Below are positions 1-11,730 of a stretch of DNA of 64,000 bases, piece by piece. Source of the stretch: Euclidia mi (Eukaryota > Arthropoda > Insecta > Lepidoptera > Erebidae); the NCBI GenBank assembly GCA_944739405.2, contig OX123182.2, forward strand, positions 92,496,051 through 92,560,050, written 5' to 3'. The stretch's first letter is position 1. Each line of letters opens with the position of its first letter. Made by a program: the position numbers and the translations under genes. Below the pieces are notes generated by a model. It was not told the origin of the DNA. It worked only from the letters and a program-made list of their open reading frames with translations, and did not search any database.

Positions 1-210
1 AAGTAGGTGGCTACACTTGAAACGTCAACGTGAATGCCCATCATTGGAGATAAAAACGCCAAACGCCAATGTTAATGCCGTTGTCAAATTATTACACGGT
101 TAACTTACATTACCGCAATAATTAATGGCATTTCTCGTTAGTATGGCTCTAGCAGAAGTGCTTTGCTGACTCATACGTGTTTTATGTGTAGTTAGTTACC
201 TACTGTTACA

Positions 211-286
211 CGCGCTGTACTGTACCTAAAACAGCTGTTGACCTCGCCGCGCGACGTCAACAGCTGTTTTAGGTACCTACAGCGCG
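211..286. repeat. 76-nt hairpin with long near-perfect stem
   Basis: A 21-bp perfect inverted repeat (222-242 against 256-276) encloses a 13-base GC-rich loop. After a short internal loop it is extended by an 8-bp outer stem (211-218 against 279-286). The arms contain CAGCTG and GGTACC palindromes. The total length is that of an animal pre-miRNA, but a foldback transposon relic is equally possible. The rest of 1-690 shows no gene or recognisable repeat. Confidence 0.75.
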
Positions 287-689
287 CCGACGAGTCGATC
301 GACGATCGAGTCGCACGTTACTACTTATTTCCTAGAGTTATTAACTTTTATAACTTTTTTATTTTACGTGGTAGGTAAATTTTGATTTTGAATATGAATA
401 GCAGATATTTTTTCCAACGTGAGGTTTTTTTTTCCTAAACCAATAAAAAATCAGCGTGTATAAATCGTTTAGTGTACAAGACTTAGTGAGCACCTGTCCG
501 TTCTCAAGCAGACGCAAACTTGTGAACTTATAAGTGCTTCTTAAGCGTAGGTTTTTGAGTCTAACTCGCGTTACACCCTGTCTTTTGTTAACAACTTTTA
601 GAGTATCTCAAGGACCGTGGATAAACTAGTTCCTACATGCACATTACAATACCTAATGTTGAGAGCACTTTTATGTGGAGTTTTTTAAC

Positions 690-910
690 GCGTAGGGTCC
701 TTTTCCTGCATGCGTATTATCGTCCGCGCGCGGAACTCATCCGCATGCAGGCCGCCCGCATCCGATCATTTCATACATGCTTTTCCTATCATGCGGGCAT
801 CACGCGCGCGTAACGCGGATTGGTTGCGGACGCGCATCCTGCGTGCGTGCTATCCGGATGCGGACGGCGGTCTTCTGCCTTTAGTGATGGTTTTACTGTG
901 ATGCGGGTCG
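690..910 (+). repeat. GC-rich dispersed repeat, copy A
   Basis: This is a GC- and CpG-rich island in AT-rich surroundings, with degenerate CCGCATGCGG-like words repeated about every 20-40 bases. Bases 694-757 match the reverse complement of 2433-2493 closely, including the run CCTTTTCCTG and GCATGCGTATT. The 63-codon ORF inside is probably chance. I cannot name the family. Confidence 0.55.
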
Positions 911-1009
911 CACGCATGGCCATACTACGCATATAATTAAAAATGAAGAAATGAAAATTGATACAGAGAGATTCACTGGCGACACGCACGACACTGCAGC
1001 GGCAAATGA

Positions 1010-1405
1010 AATCTATGTCCTTATTATTGCGTACTTATCTAATTCTGTTCAAATTAGAACAATAACGGTTCAATAAGTGTTTGAACAATCAAAATGAGAA
1101 CCTCCTTCTTCAATGCGATTAAATCTGACCCTACTTTAAATCCTTTGTACCCTAGTTACTAAAATTTCTTATCGCGCCTCATAAAACGATTCACAATAAA
1201 AGTATTCTATTGTAATATTAATTTTTACAGCACTTTCCGCCAACCCGCCATGAATTTTTGAGATTGTTTCATAATTGTGTAACAATTAATTAACTTGAAA
1301 AGAGTTTTGAGTTTCATTATTATAGCATTCATAATAAAATAAGGTAACAGTGAAATAAGAGCGTGTCGGAACACTTCTAAGATCTTTTCCTCCTTTCCTT
1401 CTTAT
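1010..1405 (+). repeat. Dispersed repeat of about 390 bp, copy 1
   Basis: The segment recurs inverted at about 21480-21865 with most of its length alignable by eye. Shared words are TCATTTTGATTGTTCAAA (reverse), AAAAGAGTTTTGAG and GATTCACAATAAAAGTATTC. There is no ORF and no clear terminal repeat. It is probably an old non-autonomous transposon or an unclassified repeat. Confidence 0.6.
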
Positions 1406-1721
1406 AGAGATAAAATATATTATTTATTGTAAGCCAGTAAAGGTGTAATGACAGTAACTAAAATAACTAACTTGAAATTACTAACAGACTAATAATAATG
1501 TACTTAATTATAACTGCCTTTTATTCTAATTCTACACATTATTATCCCTTTTGCTACCTAAAATAGATATAACAAAAAATATCGCCTTGCAAGTCAGCCG
1601 TCGTAAGAAAATCATAGTCCAATTCAACACATTCACAGCCATAGCAACTTTATAGATAACGGAAATAACAAATAAAAAGCCTCACAGAAGCTGACCATTA
1701 GCTACCTATAACAAATTTTAC
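1406..1721. other. AT-rich stretch, nothing recognised
   Basis: Mostly A/T homopolymer-rich sequence. I see no ORF, promoter or repeat signature that I can support. Confidence 0.5.
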
Positions 1722-1978
1722 TGCCTCGTTGGTCTCGCGGCATAAATGTACGCGTGGGATTGGGAGGCCTCGGGTTCGATTCCCGGGTCGGGCAAAATGT
1801 TATTGAGTTTTTCCGTAAGGAAATTCTCAGTAGCAGCACGGAGTCTGGTAATGTGCCCGGTACGGCAATAGGCTCGCCCCCTATTACGGGGGACCTAAAA
1901 ATTCATGGCGAAATGTGGGTGTAATATTACATCTCTGCCTACCCCTTCGGGGATACAGGCATGAGTCTATATAAAAAA
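1722..1978 (+). repeat. tRNA-derived SINE (family 1)
   Basis: The head resembles a tRNA promoter: a box A-like stretch near 1730 (GTTGGTCTCGCGGCAT) and the box B GGTTCGATTCCC near 1773. The body carries GGCAATAGGCTCGCCCCCTA and the tail word CTCTGCCTACCCCTTCGGGG, ending in an A-run (1970-1980). The same body recurs at 11318, 34219, 56558 and 58515. It would be transcribed by RNA polymerase III and mobilised by a LINE. Confidence 0.85.
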
Positions 1979-2429
1979 AACATCGAATAGTTGCAATCTG
2001 AATTAGACATTATCGCCTCGATATTTAGTTTTATTTTTCTATTCAATCTGCAGTTCATAAAACCGCTAAAATCCAAACTGATTCGCTTGCTTGGCGACAA
2101 TTCGCTTCATCTCTTTCGCTCTTTCAACGGATCACTAAGTTACTAAGAAAAAGAAATGAAATTCGCTCTCTCTTATTCTAACTAACTAGTCGTTTGGTAG
2201 AGTGAAAAAGAACGAATGAATATGAAAACTATCGAAAACGTAAGCTTTAGTTTTACTTTGTAGTTTGGTTGCACTTGCACCGTTTGGTTCGAATTAGCCT
2301 GTTTGCGTTATCATGGTATTGTATTGTGTTTTCTAAAATCGGTTTTCTTTTATTGGAATATCGATATGAAAAGATTTCTGACTGCAATCGGTTTTCAGAT
2401 TCGTTTTGATACATCGGTCTCATGCCTAA
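1979..2429. other. No gene seen
   Basis: AT-rich sequence with no supported feature. Confidence 0.5.
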
Positions 2430-2720
2430 TTATCACCCGCATGCGGACCAGATCCGCGTGCGGACGAAAATACGCATGACAGGAAAAGGGCCCTTAAAGC
2501 GTGAAGGCACTAGTGGCTGGCCGCAATGCGGTGCGCCGCATGTGGCTGACCGCACTACGATTTTTATGTGAAAATGCACGATGTCAACGCGCTGACTTGC
2601 GGTCAACGTATATGTATACCGCAATAGATCCTGGACGGTTTAATTAACCGCTGACGGCGTGCCGTTGCGATTGACCGGATATACTGTGGCCGCATCTGGC
2701 AGGCCAGAAACGCACGGGCA
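2430..2720 (-). repeat. GC-rich dispersed repeat, copy B
   Basis: Bases 2433-2493 are the inverted partner of 694-757. The rest continues with the same CpG-rich vocabulary (CCGCATGCGG, GGCCGCAATGCGG, TGACCGCA). The A and B copies face each other across about 1.5 kb that contains SINE family 1. They may be ends of one large element or two separate insertions. Confidence 0.5.
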
Positions 2721-3447
2721 TTTTCATATAAAAGTATGGTCAGCCGCTAGTGTGTTCAGGCTCTGAGCGAAAAAGAGCTCGACTCCCTGCTATTGCGTTA
2801 CTGCTCTTACTCTCTCTTTCTCTACGATAGGCTGTGGCTTTTACCATTAGGCGCTACTGCGTATTCTTCACTGAACGGAACCAATATCCAGAAGGCACAT
2901 TCGACTTGCTACTTACCATGAGGCAAATTGAAACCATAGTATCTCTACGCTAATGTTTAATTTAATTTCCTAGTTTGAGAAAAGTCTGTTTTAAGACACA
3001 TCTGATTGTTCCAATGCCTATAGACAATGTCTATACTATTTCATCTTACACAAATATTACGCAAGTTCAATGGAACATATGTTTTTTTTATAAATTTTCT
3101 ATTAAATCTTTTATTTTTTCGGATTTCGATGGCTGTCCACAGGTAAAAACCGCATGAAAGTCCGTTCTGGTAGTTTTAGAATTTATCTCGAATAGACAGA
3201 CATACAGATTATACTGGGGTATACTTTGTTTTATGTTAAAAAAGGAAACTACAATATGCTAGAGTCTGCAACGTAATGGCGCTGATACACTTGAGCATTC
3301 ACCAGTAATGAACATTCGTGCGAATGTTACAAAACAGAAAAACAAACGAGTGTGTTTCAGCGAGCATTCTTACAAACATTCTGGCGAGACTTTGAATTTA
3401 AAAATACATAGAAACCCCACTACAATCACGGTTCACCCCAATCCACC
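2721..3447. other. No gene seen
   Basis: Mixed-composition intergenic sequence. A 60-codon ORF at 2975-3157 has no recognisable domain and looks like chance. Confidence 0.45.
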
Positions 3448-3459
3448 TTATTGCAAAAC

Positions 3460-3837
3460 TTCTTCTTTCTCTTAGCGTTATCGCAGTTTCAATCTGGGGT
3501 CCGCTTTCTAGTCTAACCGGATTTGACTGAATATTAGCTTTTCCACGGAGTGACTGCCTGTCTGACCTCCGTAACCCGAAGGGATAGCGATATTCCATGG
3601 TTTAGACTAGTGTCAGTTTTATTTAGAAGGTACTGACGCCCTGTAACGATTCTCAAAGATCTTCATGACAACCGGGACCGACGGCTTAGCGTGCTCTCCG
3701 AGGCACGGGACAAGCGATAATTAACAATTCAATACGCACATAACTCCGAAAAGTCATTGGTGCGCGCCGTGGATTCGAACCCGATACCCTCTGCATGGCA
3801 GTCTGTTGGTATATCCACTCGGCTATCAATTTTAAGG
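3460..3837 (-). repeat. Long tRNA-derived SINE (family 2), copy 1
   Basis: A 378-bp SINE on the minus strand. Its tRNA-like head is at the right (box B read on minus as GGTTCGAATCC, about 3774-3784). The body matches the copies at 49463 and 59661 throughout. It is flanked by a 12-bp duplication with one mismatch: TTATTGCAAAAC at 3448-3459 and TTATTACAAAAC at 3838-3849. Confidence 0.9.
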
Positions 3838-3849
3838 TTATTACAAAAC

Positions 3850-4865
3850 ATGGACTTAATTTAAATCAGACCTTACACCTAGGCTCACCTGTGTAAAATT
3901 AATTATACGTACACTATAGATGCAATTTTGTAAAGCTGTTGTCACTAAAATTCATTGGAACAAATGTAGCATTGAAATAAATAACTCTGTTCTTAAAAAG
4001 TAATTTTTAAAATTGTCAATCAAGGACCAAGGCTCGATTTTTCAATCCTCAGTTAAACAACTAGACAGTATTTATTCTAAGGTTAGCGTAATACCTATTG
4101 CGTTTTTCAATGGTCAGATAGGGTTTATTCGTCGAATAACTCATCAAACTAAGGAATAAATTTAACAGTCCGATCCTCGGTCAGATTACCGTTTACCTAT
4201 TTGACTGTTAATTTCAAGTTGACGTTGAGATACATATGGTTAGAGTTTATTTTGAGCGTGGTATATTTTACGAAATATGACAAATATGGACACTTTTGAT
4301 ATTTTTGACGACGCAGCAATCGAAGAGGAGGCTATCATAAACGAATAGTATATAATATATGAATCGAGCTAGAAGGAGATAAAGAATTGTATGACCGCGG
4401 GCTTATCATTTTAATACCTATATTGGATTCAATGGAGAGCTGATATTACGAAATAGTGAAACAAATCAGATAGCATGTATTTCAAACATTTATTCTACTA
4501 CACACATCATAAAAAATACAGATTTATATTTTCAAAAACGAATTACAACTTAAATACCTACTAACTCACTATTTCACTTTAGACTAATTAACAATTATTC
4601 AACTACCAAAATTTACATAATAATACTATTTCACAGAAATATAACATTACGTTTATAAGTTTTGGATGGTACTTAAATGTAAAGGTGTCCTGTTATGTTG
4701 AAACAGATGCCCAATATTCTTTCCTTGGACATGCTGGGAGCGTTGGCTGTTGACTCGTCTTTAAAGAGACGATTTCTTTTGGTATTTTTTTAAGACTCTC
4801 GTATTTAAACTTTAATTTTTGTCACTAACGGTTATTTGTAAACACACCGCACAAATTAGAAGCAC
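3850..4865. other. No gene seen
   Basis: About 1 kb of AT-rich sequence. I see neither an extended ORF nor a known repeat. Confidence 0.4.
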
Positions 4866-4948
4866 TGCGGTAACTAATAAGGACAAGGAATGTGCGTGGA
4901 AAATAGAAATCTTTACACGCGCATCCCTTCTCCTTATTAGTTACCGCA
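4866..4948. ncRNA. 83-nt pre-miRNA-like hairpin candidate
   Basis: The two arms pair over 33 positions: an 18-bp perfect basal stem (4866-4883 with 4931-4948), then C-C and A-C mismatches, one T-G wobble and a closing 6-bp GC-rich stem, around a 17-base A/T-rich loop. Stem length, loop size and small mismatches fit an animal pre-miRNA. A short foldback MITE is the main alternative. Transcription and processing cannot be judged from sequence. Confidence 0.45.
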
Positions 4949-5491
4949 TCAGTCGTTTTAATTTCTATAATTTACCTCTATTTTTCTATTAAACTTACTA
5001 GTAGTTGAATATCTTTAATCTCGCATTAAAATTTGAGGAACTCAGTCTTTTTTTAATTGCATTATTATTATAATATTATTTTTGTCTGAAAACGAACAGC
5101 ACAACACTCACAAATTCCGCGAAAATACCACAGTCCAAACATATCTAAGTACATAAACAAGCATAACCCCGAAATAATGACAACCATCATTTTGACAGTT
5201 AGGAAATAAAGCTTCTATTTCCTGTCCTGCTCTAATTTCCGGTCCTGCTCTAACATGCACTTTTCTGATATATTTGTTTCACCTCTCTGAAGTTAGTGAC
5301 GGGTACGATGCTGTTATTCGGACAGATAGTTGCCCACGGAATAAAAGACTATTTAAAAATTGACTCAACTTTAACGGACTGTTAAACAGCCTAATATTTA
5401 TTAGTGGAATGGTAATTCATCTCTTTAATTGAGGATTGAAAAATCGGCTCTACACCTGGTATTATAATTAAACCTTTTGTAATATGATCTG

Positions 5492-5640
5492 ATATATTTA
5501 CTTCACTTTGACTTATGATTTTCATCTAATGTAAGAGAAAGATAATTAGGCAAATGACTTTTCGAATCTTCGCAGGTTGTCACTAATGTATACTCTCTTA
5601 CACTAGAAATAATTCATAAGTCAAAGTGAAGTAAATATAT
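5492..5640. mobile_element. Short foldback MITE
   Basis: Perfect 27-bp terminal inverted repeats (5492-5518 and 5614-5640) continue as imperfect pairing to about 5543/5595 around a short centre. The element is about 150 bp with no coding capacity. No target duplication was obvious, so the superfamily is unassigned. Confidence 0.75.
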
Positions 5641-6419
5641 TGGGTAAAACTGCTGTTGTAGTGCGGTTTCTATATTTTATTCTATATTCTAAGGATTAGA
5701 ATGTTCGCTGAAAAAATCGTGAAAATGTTTGTAGCAATGTTCGGCTCTGTTCGTTGTTAGGTTCGACAAAACAAAAACCGGCGAATGCTCGCTGTTCTGT
5801 TACAAGTGAATGCTTAGGTATATCAGTGCCATAAGGCTTATGGAGACAAAAAGCATGCCATTCAGGTATATTAGGTATACCACTGCAAAGTAGCATTAAA
5901 AGGGGTTTTAGATGATCTTACTTGAACAAGCAACAACCAAACAACCGTCCACACTAAATTTCATGCTACATTAATCTCAAAAGTAAACTGTACATATTTC
6001 TCTGTAATATTCTACCAAAATAGATGTCTATTCATGTGTATAGTACAGGAAAACTACTGACAATATAAATGGTAACTACGAAATAGTAATAAGATATTCC
6101 TATACAACTTAGAGTTCGTTTACCTCTCCCGATAATGGAATATGGAATACAATATAATTCTCAGTAGGTATGGCACGTTATCATGTCGATTCGATTCAAT
6201 ACGTCCCGAAGTTCCCCGACCTAATGTGACGTTTCATAGGAAAATTCACTTTTCATTTTACTACTTACGCTCTCTTACTTTCCCTATGTGAAAATCCTTC
6301 TAAAAATTCCCACAATATTTTTCTTCTTTATTGGCCAGTAATGTGTCAAAAGTGTCAAAACTGTTCATATGGATTGAGGTGATTGACTTGTAATACTTGA
6401 GGGTGATAGAAAAAAATAT

Positions 6420-6660
6420 CTATCCATAATAGATTTAAATCCGTGTGGTGACGGATTAAGAATACGGAATGTCACCACCCCATATCATCCCACGGGTGTC
6501 GTAAGAGCCGACAGAGGGAGCATATTGTGCAGAGAACAGCACTGTAAGAGAATGAAAACTATACCAACCCGTTTTTCCAGCGTGGTATAGTAGGCCAATT
6601 CCTCCTTTCAAAGGAGAGGCCTAGTCCAGCATTGGACTGTTAAAGGCTGATGATGATGAA
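6420..6660 (+). mobile_element. RTE-like LINE 3' end fragment
   Basis: The sequence carries the run I know from many lepidopteran LINE 3' ends: GTGGTGACGGATTAAGAATA, ACCACCCCATATCATCCCAC, GTGTCGTAAGAG, then GGCCTAGTCCAGCATTGGAC and a terminal GATGATGATGAA. It is non-coding and 5'-truncated. The clade assignment is by recall. Confidence 0.65.
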
Positions 6661-8708
6661 TAGATTTATTTGAAAATAGATAGTAGTTTTGGTTGTATAG
6701 TCTTTTTTATACCTGTTACTACGATGGTGAGTGCCAACGCGTAATACATAACGCGAAGTTTTATCAAAGTACTTGTACAATTTATTTGCAAATATAGGTA
6801 TGCATAAAATATTTCAATTGATTACTATTTTATGTTTCTTATGATGTTCAATCACTTAACCTACTTGCGTGTCAAATTAATGTCAGCATTGTAGCGTTTG
6901 TATAATCAATGTAATATTTATATTGACTTCCAAATAATTTGCAAACGTGACCTGTAATTTACTACTGAGAGTGAATGCTGCCATGCTACCTATATCATCG
7001 AATTTGCAATCAGATACTTTACCAACAAAGCAACTTTTACTTGATCTCAACATGATTTCACTAAGCAATAAAATCCACCAGAAATATTTTTACTATATCT
7101 CAGCTGCACAAATAAGCCGAATAAGCAAAATACACACACATACTCAAAGCATCTGAAAATACCAGCCCATAGTAACTTGTAAAAACATGAACGCAAATAT
7201 TGATTCTTCATATGTGCACGTGTATTTAATCAGGCTATCGATTAGCGAGGCTCAATAAGGAAAAATTAAGTCCTTATATTTGAGAGGCTGCTTGTTTATT
7301 TATTCCAAACGAGAGCCTCCGGAAATAAGTCTGGATAGGCTTCCATTTGGCAACGGGAAATTATACTACAGATGTGACAGTTGTTTAAAGGTCAGGTATG
7401 TCTGATCTTCAAACGAGTACTGAAGGAAGGCAATCAATCAGTGTTTGATTTGCACATTGAACTTATTAAAAGTATAGTTACCTTATATGTATAAAGGTGT
7501 AAGTTTATTTACTTTTCGTGATAATATATTATGCCAATAATTATTGTGCTAGTTTTGGTAATATTACAGGTACATAGACGTTTAATTTCTCTTGAATTCT
7601 AGACGTTATAAAACCAGATGTAGAAACTTCTATTACATATTTTATCATCATCAGCCCGCTGTAGTCCAAAGACCAACGACACTCCAACATGCCGGAGGGT
7701 GACCGAGGCCACGTTAGGCGCGGTCTTCACTTGAGAACACAACTATGAACTACTCACACATATTTGTTCTGTGATAGTTATTGTCTAGTCATACCATAAA
7801 GCTAATTAAAGAAATGTATGGATACAGTAAGAGTAAAAAAAAATTAGTATTTTTTTGACATTAATTCAACAACACAGAGATTTTAAAAAAAGCAGCTAAA
7901 AGGTATCGCCAATTAATTTATCGCTTCTGAATTTTTGGTCTATGAAAATAAAAACGTGAGCAAAGATTAGTGTTTACCAAGCTTCACGAGCACAAGATTA
8001 AGACGACCGACGACGTCTGTTAGATACATTTAATGCGCCAACCAATCTAATTTTTAATGTTTGCGCAGCTACACTTCAAATATAATTCTTGCTTAATCCG
8101 CATGTACATACCTACGTATATTTTCGCTGATATATTTTATTGCTGTAAATCTGCATGAAATTTTCTTTCATATATACTTCATTTACTTATTATATTATTG
8201 ACTAAAGTTTAATATTCATGCTGTGCTTTGCTTGAACGCTTAATGTAGAAATATACACAGCCAATTTAGCCAAAGTCAAGCTCTCGCACCTGCAAAAAGA
8301 AGTTGATATAAAGCCGATATAGTATCTGAACATGTAAACTTATTTGTGTGCCTTTACTACACTATTGATACATATTATTGCGGTAACCAATACACAAGAC
8401 AGATAGGTACGACTAGATTTGGTACTACATGCAGTCCCCCCATTGCTATTATTGACTATTAAAATAGCCTAAATCACGCTGTTATATTTTACAGGTGATA
8501 GAGCTACGCAACTTACAAATGGCTTGATCGAACAAGAACCTACTTCCCTTTCAAAGAAAATCTACGTAGAAGAAGATTGCGGGTGTTCGTTTATCTGGGC
8601 GGATATTTGTTGTCGACTTCCACGTGACCTAGACGACCCTTTCTTGTGCATACTACTTTTTCGGACTGTAGTTCTTGAGAAATATTGTCACCAATTTTAA
8701 AGCTGCCT
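6661..8708. other. Intergenic, with one weak LINE-tail scrap
   Basis: About 2 kb without a supported gene. At 7640-7740 an inverted scrap starting ATCATCATCAGCCCGCTG resembles a LINE tail read backwards. ORFs of about 60-69 codons at 6883-7156 overlap on opposite strands and look like chance. Confidence 0.4.
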
Positions 8709-8709
8709 C

Positions 8710-8727
8710 TAATAATAATAATAATAA
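8710..8727 (+). repeat. (TAA)n tract
   Basis: Six TAA units immediately precede the 0.86-kb unit. It is the presumed insertion target of TAA-specific retroelements. Confidence 0.9.
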
Positions 8728-9584
8728 CCCCCTGTGGGGCAGTCGTTATCTCATCATGAGACTAACGCAATCTCAGAGGGCAGAGTAACAGCTTTCAAAC
8801 ATCACCTTTGTCTTGTGATATATATTACAGGATAGAAAGAAAGCTTACAAACCGCAGGGCAGCTTTGTGGCGAGCTGAATGTGTGTGGCGACACTGCGGT
8901 CCCGAATACTTCAGGGAGTCGGTCAGGGTCTCGTCTCCGGCTTGCCTTTACTGGCTGGTCGGAGTGGATTTCCAAGAGCGCCCGCAGGATTCTCGACTCT
9001 GGCTTGCCTTAGTCGGCCGGCCAGAGGGAAGTCGCAAGAGCTATTTGCTCGGGGGTGGAAGTGTCATTGTCAAGGGCGTAATTACGGGGAAACCCGCTCC
9101 GGGTCACGACCCGCGATGGCGAAACCGGTGCCGCACCGCTCTACACCCCTAGCCGCTCACACCGGTGTTGCCCTCTTGTTGCCTTTATGGTAGAGTTTGT
9201 TTGCCTTGGCGGCTATTTAGAGAGGGTCCATCTAGTGAGCTGGCGAGTCACCGTCTGCCCCTTTTCGTCGTACTATAAGAGTACTTAGGGCAGACGCCGG
9301 CATTCATCCATAGTTTTCATCTAAACCTATCCATTAAACACCCATCCCAATAGCCCAGAGTAATTAGTTTCCATATAAGTAGCAATAGTCCCTCACCTGC
9401 TGCGGCTAATTCGTGACTGTACTTCATAGTGCAGTTATGGAGGCGCCTCAGTAGGTGTCCCATCACATTCTAGATTAAAACTCTCAAAGAGCCTCTGCGC
9501 GTTGGACCTATGTCTCCGTGTACGCCTGCCAAAGGGCCGGGTATTGTTCTAACAAATTAGAATAATACCCGAGAAAGAGAAACA
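8728..9584 (+). mobile_element. TAA-flanked 0.86-kb retroelement unit, copy 1
   Basis: The unit begins with a small hairpin (CCCCCTGTGGGG), then a longer imperfect stem at about 8741-8766. It runs through a partly coding-like GC-rich middle and ends with a stem (GGGTATTGTTC...ATAATACCC) and GAGAAACA before another (TAA)n. Copy 2 at 15113 is closely similar. One inserted A at about 8850 shifts the reading frame relative to copy 2. Likely identities are the 5' region of a Dong/R4-like element with an internal deletion, or a non-autonomous relative that uses the same TAA target. Confidence 0.65.
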
Positions 9585-9597
9585 AATAATAATAATA

Positions 9598-9769
9598 GTA
9601 CGGCACGTGTTGTGAGGAAGTTCCTGTCTCTAGAGCCCTAACCACCGGCAGCTTGGACCCTGTGTCCGATACTGGTAGGACCCCACGGTTATTTTGTTAT
9701 TATTAATTTATTTTGTAAATTGTTTATTTAAAAATGTAATTTTAATTTGAAAAATGATAAATAAAGGAA
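9598..9769 (+). mobile_element. Dong/R4-like 3' end fragment
   Basis: Bases from about 9601 match 14930-15096, the end of the Dong-like ORF and its 3' UTR. Shared words are GAGCCCTAACCACCGG and AGCTTGG. The fragment is bracketed by (TAA)n at 9586-9597 and 9770-9784. Only about 170 bp remain, which is typical severe 5' truncation by target-primed reverse transcription. Confidence 0.8.
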
Positions 9770-9784
9770 ATAATAATAATAATT

Positions 9785-10925
9785 TATTAGCGTATAAAAG
9801 CAGGTTACACATACATTGACATTTGCACAGATGTATAAGATAAGGTACAACGGTATAATATACATAATAGTCAATGGTCGCGGTATAATATACATAATAG
9901 TCAGTGTATACTTAAACGATTGTTTCGTCTATCTTATACCACAGCATACACAAACACTCGATGAAGATAGCCAGGTCCAAACAGCCTCCATTATAAAATA
10001 TCCTGTCACTATTTCACTTCTCAAATTCTTAAATGTTACCCAACAACATATGCACAAGGTCTTCGGCAGTGATTTTGAAGTGTAACACAACCTGTAACGC
10101 CACAACATTCTCCGCTAATATTCAAGCCGTAAACGGCTTAACTAGGAGACCATAAACGGTCGCAAGCGATCGATATATTCAGATGCCATTTACCGTGACC
10201 TAAACTCCTGTGAGCTAGTTGCCAACTCATAGTTGATAGTAACGAGCCCGATATTACTTGTACCTTGTCATATGACTAACGAAATAGTTGTCTAAACAGG
10301 TAAAGTATTTAATTAACTTTGCCGGACTCGGCTACAAGTTGTCTCATACTTGTGATATTACAGCTTTGGCACTGTTATTATACACGATATTGCTTATTAA
10401 AACGAGAAGCGTTGGAGCGTTCGAAATTCGATTATGAGTCTAAGTTTTAAAGACCATGTCTCCATGATTGTTGCATTGCTTGGCCCGTTAGTCGACACTT
10501 AAGGATTAAGTATGTGAACTTGACTGGAAAGCAAAGAGGGGTAGGTTTGAACGTTGGCTGCAAACCGAAGATAAATATTAATGTAATGAGCACTGTTCTC
10601 AATCTAGTGTCAGTGAACTAGGCCGGGGTTCAATTCGTGCAATGATAGAAACATCTACTAGTTATAAGTTTCACTACAGCCTGAGATCTAGGTCATATTC
10701 ACACACACTAAAAATGTGTCAAAAATATACTCTCGCAAAATGAGTAATACCTTATAGTTAGGAAGCTCATATATCATGAGCATTTTACCTCCATTCAAAC
10801 GAAATCGCTAATACTACTCTAGGCCTGGCATTTAACTTACATATATGCAAAGAGTTTTATTGACTCGCGTCCCAATCGTCTTTTCTCTTTGAATCCATAG
10901 TGCATCGAGCGCTGTCTATCAACTA
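9785..10925. other. Non-coding; possible minus-strand LINE 3' UTR and a 30-bp tandem duplication
   Basis: The first ~60 bases after the TAA tract resemble 15985-16045 (AATAATTTATTA..., CATACATT), which would be the 3' end of a minus-oriented LINE. A 30-bp unit at 9851-9880 is repeated at 9881-9904 (24 of 30 bases). The 89-codon ORF at 9816 spans this duplication and has no recognisable domain. I see no gene. Confidence 0.4.
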
Positions 10926-11317
10926 TAGTCCGTTCACAGTTATTTTACCTCTAGCTGTTAGATTGGCCAACCTGGGCGATGTGTTGCTATATTTCGTATA
11001 TAATACTCCCATTTTAAATATACATTATTGCTAAAAATGTACTTATTTTTTTATTGCCTAAGCGATCGTATGATAAAATATTTGGAAGTAATGTTTGTAA
11101 CAGAACCTCTTGATATTGGCATGGCTATATGCATGTACATTTATTTTCTTACGAAATAACTAATTTCCTATGAAGATAAGTAGTTATAATAAAAATGTTG
11201 TATATTTAATATATAAAGGTAAACGCATCATAATTACGCCAACGAGGTTGAGGTTCTAATTATCAAATACAAAAACTGCAAATTTAATTTTCATATTTAT
11301 TTTGAATAAAAATGATG

Positions 11318-11382
11318 TGGGTGTAATATTACACCTCTGCCTACCCCTGCATGGAAACAGGCCTGAGTCTATAAGAATGATC
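11318..11382 (+). repeat. SINE family 1 tail fragment
   Basis: GATGTGGGTGTAATATTACA followed by CTCTGCCTACCCCTGCATGG and GCCTGAGTCTATAAG matches the 3' part of the SINE at 1722. The tRNA head is missing. Confidence 0.75.
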
Positions 11383-11404
11383 CATGTGGACTGCCAATGT
11401 TATG

Positions 11405-11730
11405 ATGATTCGTAACTGCTGTCATATTCTGTATCAGACTCAGAATTTAATTCTATTATGAACCTGTCCATTTCAGCATCCGTAGACCCATCTGTTTTAC
11501 GAAGCTTGTCTTCAATGTGGCGCACATGTTTGCATTGTTTTTGTCAGTCTTCTGCAGTGATAGATTGAAAAGCTTCTTCAGCTAAATTCACAATTTTTGT
11601 CCTAAATTTTTGTTTGTGACTCGCCTTTTAATGAGACTCCACATAAGTTCAATTGCGTTTAGCTCGCAGTGGTATGGCGGTAATCTAACCACTTTGCGGC
11701 CATGAGCTTCAAGCATTTGAATTTATGAAG
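11405..11730 (-). pseudogene. DDE transposase C-terminal fragment (Tc1/mariner type)
   Basis: The minus strand, from about 11725 downward, reads HGRKVVRLPPYHCELNAIE and then LMWSLIKRRV. This is the LPPYxxELNPIE block with the last catalytic Glu of DDE transposases of the Tc1/mariner/IS630 group. A frameshift follows near 11610 and an in-frame TGA lies near 11555. An acidic C-terminal tail rich in D, E and S continues to about 11405. Only the last third of a transposase remains. Location inside TA-flanked inverted repeats supports the assignment. Function is lost. Confidence 0.75.

Noticed and set aside
8808..9193. 104- and 114-codon ORFs in the TAA unit copy 1
   Set aside because: Two overlapping frames are open at once in a GC-rich stretch, and the frame conserved with copy 2 is a different one that is interrupted here.
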